A stretch of 64,000 nucleotides of DNA from Lyophyllum atratum (Eukaryota; Basidiomycota; Agaricomycetes; Agaricales; Lyophyllaceae): positions 124,001-188,000 of the forward strand of contig JACGCN010000006.1 in the NCBI GenBank assembly GCA_014905825.1, in the 5' to 3' direction. Position 1 is the stretch's first letter, and every line of letters starts with the position of its first letter. Shown here in pieces: positions 59,005 through 64,000 of the stretch. A program made the position numbers and the translations under genes. The notes below the pieces were generated by a model. That model was not told where the DNA came from. It made no database searches and saw only the letters and a list, made by a program, of their open reading frames with translations.

Positions 59005-59944
59005 CTAGTTGGCAGCAGCAACAGCCTCGCCGTCCTTCTTGTCCGCCTTCTCGTCAGAGTAGGTGTACGTGGGGGGAGCAGGGCCCGCCGCAGTCGCGGC
59101 GTCCTCGTACTCCTCGACAACGAAGATCTCAGTGTACTTGTTCTCGTCCTCTTTGGGGCCCTTGATGAGGCGGTAGGAGACGATAGCGAGGACCCAGAAC
59201 ATCCTCAAGAGAACACCGATACCACAGCCTAGACGTAAACGAGAACCAAAGTCAATAGAGGACGCGAAAAAGGGGTGGGGAGCAGACGCACCAAGGACGA
59301 AGGCGACGGCTCTTCCCTCCCACGGGCCCAGCACCATCAGGGCGACATGCACACGCTGTAACGTGGAGGAGTTGCGCAGACGCTGTTGGAGTCCGCCGTG
59401 GTGGGGGCGGGGGTGGGCGATGTACGGGTTCGGGACGGCGTCGGGGTGGGGACGGACCCTGCCCTCTTCGACAAAGGTGTTGGTCATTGTACCGACGAAG
59501 GGAAGGATATGGACCCGGTCGGAATCCGAGCCAGTGGGGCGGACATGGTGGTGGTGGCGGTGGGGGCGCTCGGTGGCCTCGATCAAAGGCCAGCCGAGAG
59601 CCTTCCTGAAGGCATTGGACATGTCGATAGCTTTCTGGCGCATGCGGGAGCCGCGGCAGGAGCCACGGTGGTTGGCTTGGACGGCGGGCCTGACGAGCAT
59701 GGCGACGTTGGGGTTGGTGGGGTTGGCATTAGGTTGGGGGACGGCGTGGCCGAAGCGGAAGGGGGAGGGGAATTCTTGGTTGGTGCTTGTGACTACCACC
59801 ACACGGATTGGACTGGCGCCGACCTGGACTATGAAATCGGTGTGGATCGTCAGGAAGGGTGGATAAAGGAGGAGAGTCTGAGAAGTGGAGCGGCCTACCG
59901 AGGGCAGCACCAGCCGCTATGGCGGTGAGGAGAGCAAATTTCAT
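59005..59944 (-). CDS. Predicted membrane protein of unknown function
   Basis: Three exons (59944-59899, 59828 to about 59295, and about 59230-59005) give roughly 268 residues. There is a signal peptide-like start (MKFALLTAIAAGAAL) and a luminal or extracellular stretch with a conserved-looking segment (MRQKAIDMSNAFRKALGWPL) followed by a His-rich run (RPHRHHHHVRP). One membrane segment near the C-terminus (GCGIGVLLRMFWVLAIVSY) precedes an acidic, Ala-rich cytosolic tail (DEKADKKDGEAVAAAN). This is a type I-like topology. I have the impression of similar proteins in other basidiomycetes but know of no function. The His cluster could bind metal, which is speculation. Confidence 0.65.
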
Positions 59945-60277
59945 ACGATGATCTGAGAAGGGTGTCAAAGAGAGTCTTTATAGGTTGAGCCGAGGACGAG
60001 TTGTAGAGTAACGCACAGGTTGGTGTAGAATATGTAATGTAGCGAGGATAACGCGTGTCTCGCTGTCGGTGGCGCTGCGGGTTCACTTTCCAACTCCGCC
60101 GTGACTAATCTGATAACCTTCCTCATCGCCACCAGCACAGCTCACGGAGTCAGCAAGACAGTTTGCTGACTCGATGTTACGCTTTACCCTTCTTATGGTA
60201 CGCGCGGATCCCTCTTCGTTGACTGCGGTTTCGTATGGTAATCCGACAAACTGAACAATCTACATACAAATTATTGT

Positions 60278-61212
60278 TTACAATGGTGCATAGAATTCGG
60301 AAAACCCTGGTCTCCCCTTCTCATCTTGCTGCTTGTAATAATTCCTGGAAAAAATCTGGAACGACGCCTTCGTCATATATTCGCGAACCGGGGCCCAGCC
60401 ATCATCCTTCGGGTATCCAAATCCATCGATTATGGAGCGATGGAACTCCAAGATAGTTTCGATGACCTGGAGAGTCAAAGGCTTTCTGTCTTTTCGCACG
60501 ACGATGCACTATGAAACAGTAATCATGATGAGAATATATGCGAATCCTTGAAGAACGCCGCTATCCACCTGCCCAGGATCATTTATCTGCCATCTAAGAG
60601 TCCAAACACTCAATGATGAGTTCATTCAGAGAACGAACGGAATGGGACTCACGACAGCGGGGCGAACCCATCCCCTGGCTCAATTCTCAGAAAAACGGCA
60701 GCCTGATTTTCTCCTTTCGATGGAACCGGCTCCGTCCCAGTGGCCAGAGTGTGACTATAAATCACGAGCGGTATGCCAAACAGCGCCGTAACAGGACAAA
60801 GTTCTCCGCGGGTGAATATACCGTGGTCGTTCGTGACAAGCTTATGCCGACACCGCTTCGTCCAATCGTCCCGGGAGATGTTGAGCGCCTCCGCCTCGCC
60901 CGTCGACAACATCTGCACCCCCCACACTTCCTTTGGCGAGTATACACGGCACATTGGCTTGTGAACTGGCCAATGGGACGTCTGGCATTCCTTGGACTAG
61001 AGATGGTATACTGTATGTGAGATAGGCGAGGGGGAAGGGAAAGGGAGGACGGGACGGACGCAATATGACACCGTCTTGCATTTGGAGCACTTTTGGAGCG
61101 AGTCTCGCGGGAAGTTACACTTGGTGCAGTTTTCTTGGGGCATGAAGGGACAAGAAGAGGCGATACATAGTGGGTCGTGAAAATAGCCCTTCGATGACTT
61201 ATATACGCTCAT
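60278..61212 (-). CDS. MYND zinc-finger protein
   Basis: Four exons give about 250 residues. The first exon holds the first half of a MYND finger (CTKCNFPRDSLQKCSKCKTV, then SYC), and after an intron the second half follows (SKECQTSHWPVHKPMC), with all zinc ligands in place. MYND fingers bind proline-rich peptides. The C-terminal 180 residues (e.g. FLRIEPGDGFAPL, then LQVIETILEFHRSIIDGFG) form an unassigned domain ending FSEFYAPL. Small MYND-only proteins are abundant in Agaricomycetes, mostly without known roles. The start ATG at 61212 gives a short leader before the finger. Confidence 0.75.
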
Positions 61213-61284
61213 AGGCGCTCAAGAAGCAGAAGCATGCAGATTAAGATTGGGGTGCCACGGCATGCCGATCCTCATACGGCTGAT

Positions 61285-61860
61285 CTATACCAGTACCATG
61301 TGCTGCTTTGCGTTACCGCGCTGCTGCCAACTATTGTAAGGCAGAGTCGAAATAGCCAGATAAAGGGGGTTGAGATCCAAGCCTCGTAGCCTGAACCGAC
61401 GAAAGGAGGATTGGAGGTCCCAAAGATCTATGCTGATTTCGACGGCCAGCGAAGAGGGGAGATCCGACTGCGTCACGAAGGACCGTCTTCTCTGGGTAGT
61501 AGATGATCTTAAATTTAAAAGAGCAAGCTCATTCATGGTGGAGAAGAAGGATAATTACCAAAACAATCTGATCCCACTGCGTGCAATCCGCGCTGTACCT
61601 GACGAGAGCGGCGGGACGTCATGGGTCGTGGGTCAGCAGATACAGTGACACAGGAAGTCCGAAGATGGGCATGGCTGGTGTTTCTCGTGACGTAGCGCAC
61701 CAATGGAGTAGCCGCCTCGGCAATATCGTCCTGGTACCAGTGAGTTATAGTGGTTAATTTCGAGCGATTCAAGGCTCTGAAATGGGTGGGTAAAGGGAGC
61801 CGGAGGAGGAGGATTACCTGGGGGAGTCGGCGAGTTCTGATTGACAAGTTTGTCGATCAT
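61285..61860 (-). other. Possible small hypothetical gene
   Basis: A minus-strand ATG at 61860 starts a short exon (KLVNQNSPTPP) that can splice to an open segment (THWYQDDIAEAATPLVRYV). A further open segment at 61300-61470 (SLAVEISIDLWDLQSSFRR) may be a third exon, but the joins are not unique. No family is recognised. It is divergent from the repeat protein gene at 61965, and the shared space is only about 100 bases. Confidence 0.25.
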
Positions 61861-61964
61861 CACGATAATCAATTAGATTAGAGTGTTCTCAATCAGCCAA
61901 TCACCAACATCAACGTTGTTCAACAGTCGATACTTAATCGCTCCTTTCCTTTCGTCTCTTCGGA

Positions 61965-63368
61965 ATGCGCTTCTCCTTCAAGAAACGGCTGTCTTCACTT
62001 GCATCTCCTATTCTACGCGTTTTTCGAATGTCTGACACTCCGAACGGCACCGAGTTTAGACCCAATGAACTTAACGTGGCAATCTATCTCGAGCTTCTTC
62101 GTTTAAATTACACAAACACAGCTGAATCTAAGGAGCTTCTTGTTGTCTCGGTTTCCCTCTACAAACAGCAAAGTGCTTCGCAGCATGAATACCTCGTTTT
62201 CAAAGTCAAGAATCGCAGTGGAGCACATTATTACTTCCGTGTCGAACGCATGCCAGATTTGGGGGTCCTCGAGTCTGCCGCACCCTCTCCCACTAGCAGC
62301 TCCCTCTCACTCTCAGAGGCTCCTCCTTCACCCTCCCCTTCATCTACACCTTCCCTACTTGCTCCTGAGCCCCCTCATTCCTCGCAGCTCGCTCCGCGAC
62401 CACTTTTGTCGAAGAAGAAAGGGTCTGTTGCATCGTTCAACTCATCCTTGGCAGACCAAACGGCCAAGGACACCATCCAGTGGGTTCAGGAGCCAAAGAA
62501 GGTCTCTAGCGACTGCCTTCTAGGTGTCCTCACGTTCACGGCCCAGTCCGCGTCGCTCGCCCTCTACCTTTACCACATTGTCATCCTGGCGGCCACCTTC
62601 CATAAGAGCCATGAGCGGTACCAGTTGCTCTCTCATAACTGTTACCACTTGTCAGGAGTCATGATGAAGGTGCTCGAGTCGGCGTACGAGTCCCGCATGG
62701 TGAAGGAGATGGATATCCCGCCTTTATTGCAGAAGGGCTCGTGGTTTATAATAGGCCGAACGTTCAATCCAGAGGAGAAGGAACACACCAACGACATCAA
62801 GAAGCTGATAGTTAAGTTTGACGCGGCGGTTAAGGAGTTTGAACAAGTGGTACGCGATTTGAATTTGTCGATCGACAATTTCTGACTTTGCTTTCAGCTG
62901 GTGACGAAGGAGGAGAAGAAGAGGGAGGAGGAGGAGAGCAAGAAAGAGGTCAGGGCGAAGGAGAGGGAGATTGCGGCGGCGAAGAAGGATAGCGAGGCGG
63001 CGAAGAAGGATAGCGAGGTGGCGAAGAAGGATAGCGAGGCGGCGAAGAAGGATAGCGAGGTGGCGAAGAAGGATAGCGAGGCGGCAAAGAAGGAGAGCGA
63101 GGCGGCGAAGAAGGAGAGCGAGGCGGCAAAGAAGGAGAGCGAGGCGGCGAAGAAGGAGAGCGAGGCGGCAAAGAAGGAGAGCGAGGCGGCGAAGAAGGAG
63201 AGCGAGGCGGCGAAGAAGGAGAGCGAGGCAGCGAAGAAGGAGAGCGAGGCAGCGAAGGAGGCAGCAAGGGCGAAGGACAGGGAGATTGAGCTAATGAAGG
63301 AGATGATTGAACGACTGCAGGCCGAAGTCGGACTGGGAAAGAAAGACAAAGCCTTGTCGCAAGCTTAG
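61965..63368 (+). CDS. Protein of unknown function with C-terminal heptad-repeat coiled coil
   Basis: Two exons (61965-62846, 62898-63368) join in frame to 450 residues. The N-terminal domain (about 20-115: NELNVAIYLELLRLNYTN, then LVFKVKNRSGAHYYF) is followed by a Pro/Ser-rich linker. A second domain (about 165-290) contains YQLLSHNCYHLSGVMMKVLE, whose NCY-plus-helix pattern recalls papain-like NlpC/LRAT folds. That is only a hint. The C-terminal exon is almost entirely charged helix: thirteen AAKK(D/E)SE-type heptads, some with VA in place of AA, then a short leucine-containing helix (MKEMIERLQAEVGL). The heptads lack hydrophobic a/d positions apart from Ala/Val, suggesting a rigid single helix or Ala coil. 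The function is unknown. Confidence 0.75.
62976..63248 (+). repeat. In-frame 21-bp minisatellite, 13 units
   Basis: Thirteen units of GCGGCGAAGAAGGATAGCGA-type sequence (21 bases) encode (A/V)AKK(D/E)SE. The first five units have GAT (Asp) and alternate GCG/GTG at the first codon. The last eight have GAG (Glu) with GCG/GCA variants. This pattern shows local expansion in at least two blocks. Confidence 0.9.
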
Positions 63369-64000
63369 CGACATTAGTGTACCTTGCTCGTGGAACGAAG
63401 GAATGTCGCGTACGGTTACTGACATTCGAAATGGTAAAGCGCTAAGTCTTTGTAAATCTCTTGTCACAAAAGAGGTCATGGCATTGATTGCATACAAGTG
63501 TTATGGTCGAATAAGAAATCGAAAATCAACCTCAACATGCACCGCACCTCCGTTGCGCCCCAAGCAACACTCTCCATCACGCCAGTCCCACAGCGCACCA
63601 GTGTCTCGGCAACGACATCCCGCCGCCCCCTGAAAGATCCAAGGGAGGGACTCAGCGCGTTCATCGTCGAATCTAGTAGCAAAGAAAAAAGACACGAAAC
63701 GAAGACGACGGACTCGACTCACGGGACATCACCCACACACGCATCGAAACCTGCCTCCGCGTCTTACCGCCTCCGTCTCCGTCATAGATAGGTATCCTTG
63801 TGCTGCCTTATCCGATACACCATTGGGCCATTATCCACATGAGCCGCAGGACCGTGACCGTGATGTGATAAGTACTGGGGAAACCCGTGGGGCTCGTGGT
63901 TGTCGTCTCGCGTAGCAGTCAGCGAAATATCTTCCTTCTGTGCGCTCAAGCCGAGTTCTATTAATGCACGTTCTGTCTTGTACTATTCTCCGTTTTTTTG
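63369..64000. other. Right edge, no firm gene
   Basis: A plus-strand frame of about 84 codons begins at an ATG near 63538 (MHRTSVAPQATLSITPVPQR) and is Ser/Thr/Arg-rich. It could be a small gene or noise. Nothing else is recognised up to the end of the window. Confidence 0.25.

Noticed and set aside
62950..63294. Long Arg-rich and Ser/Pro-rich open frames over the minisatellite
   Set aside because: A repeat unit of 21 bases without stops keeps all frames open. The AAKKDSE frame is the one joined in phase to the upstream exon.
1..64000. tRNA, rRNA or CRISPR loci
   Set aside because: No cloverleaf-like gene, ribosomal sequence or regularly spaced repeat-spacer array was noticed. A covariance-model scan was not possible here.

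Overview
The window is nuclear DNA of a filamentous basidiomycete, most likely an Agaricomycete. Genes are split by many GT-AG introns of about 50-65 bp, and the recognisable proteins are fungal: a LRR/PP2C-like/cyclase-domain adenylyl cyclase with a Ras-association domain, a Use1-type SNARE, fungal GH2 beta-mannosidases, a NACHT NTPase with the basidiomycete-type N-terminus, a MYND protein and a thaumatin-like/ricin-B lectin fusion. I see no rRNA, tRNA, CRISPR or bacterial operon structure. Exon models were built by eye. Where I give exon sums that keep frame, I checked them base by base.

Left part (0-20 kb), mostly conserved genes. On the minus strand: a secreted thaumatin-like/lectin fusion (572-1850) and an MFS transporter (2585-4520). 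On the plus strand: a cysteine-dioxygenase-like cupin (6355-7853) and the SNARE Use1 (10561-11596), which converges with the 1869-residue adenylyl cyclase (12024-17744, minus). Between the cupin and Use1 lies a degraded locus with an imperfect tandem duplication. A gene-poor stretch follows at 17.7-20.9 kb.

Middle (20.9-49.6 kb). Two tandem, same-strand, apparently intact secreted beta-mannosidase genes (20883-24389 and 24981-28498) share promoter sequence. Next comes a small Agaricomycete family gene of unknown function, split by a hAT transposon. That insertion starts a near-identical array of four hAT elements (29826-49580). The elements are separated by three copies of the same 511-bp spacer, which is itself the 5' half and promoter of the split host gene. 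Elements 2-4 carry a 0.55-kb MITE, with its own inverted repeats and 8-bp target-site duplication, in the first transposase intron. Element 1 keeps the empty site.

Right part (49.6-64 kb). Next to the array is an X-Pro aminopeptidase homologue that has a 400-residue disordered N-terminal extension, has lost conserved metal-ligand residues, and has a premature stop near its C-terminus. It is followed by a NACHT NTPase (734 residues modelled), a WSC-domain fragment, a small membrane protein, a MYND zinc-finger protein, a weak hypothetical locus, and a protein ending in a 13-unit heptad repeat encoded by a 21-bp minisatellite.

The most unusual material is the hAT-spacer-hAT array with its nested MITE and split host gene, together with the neighbouring, probably inactive aminopeptidase.
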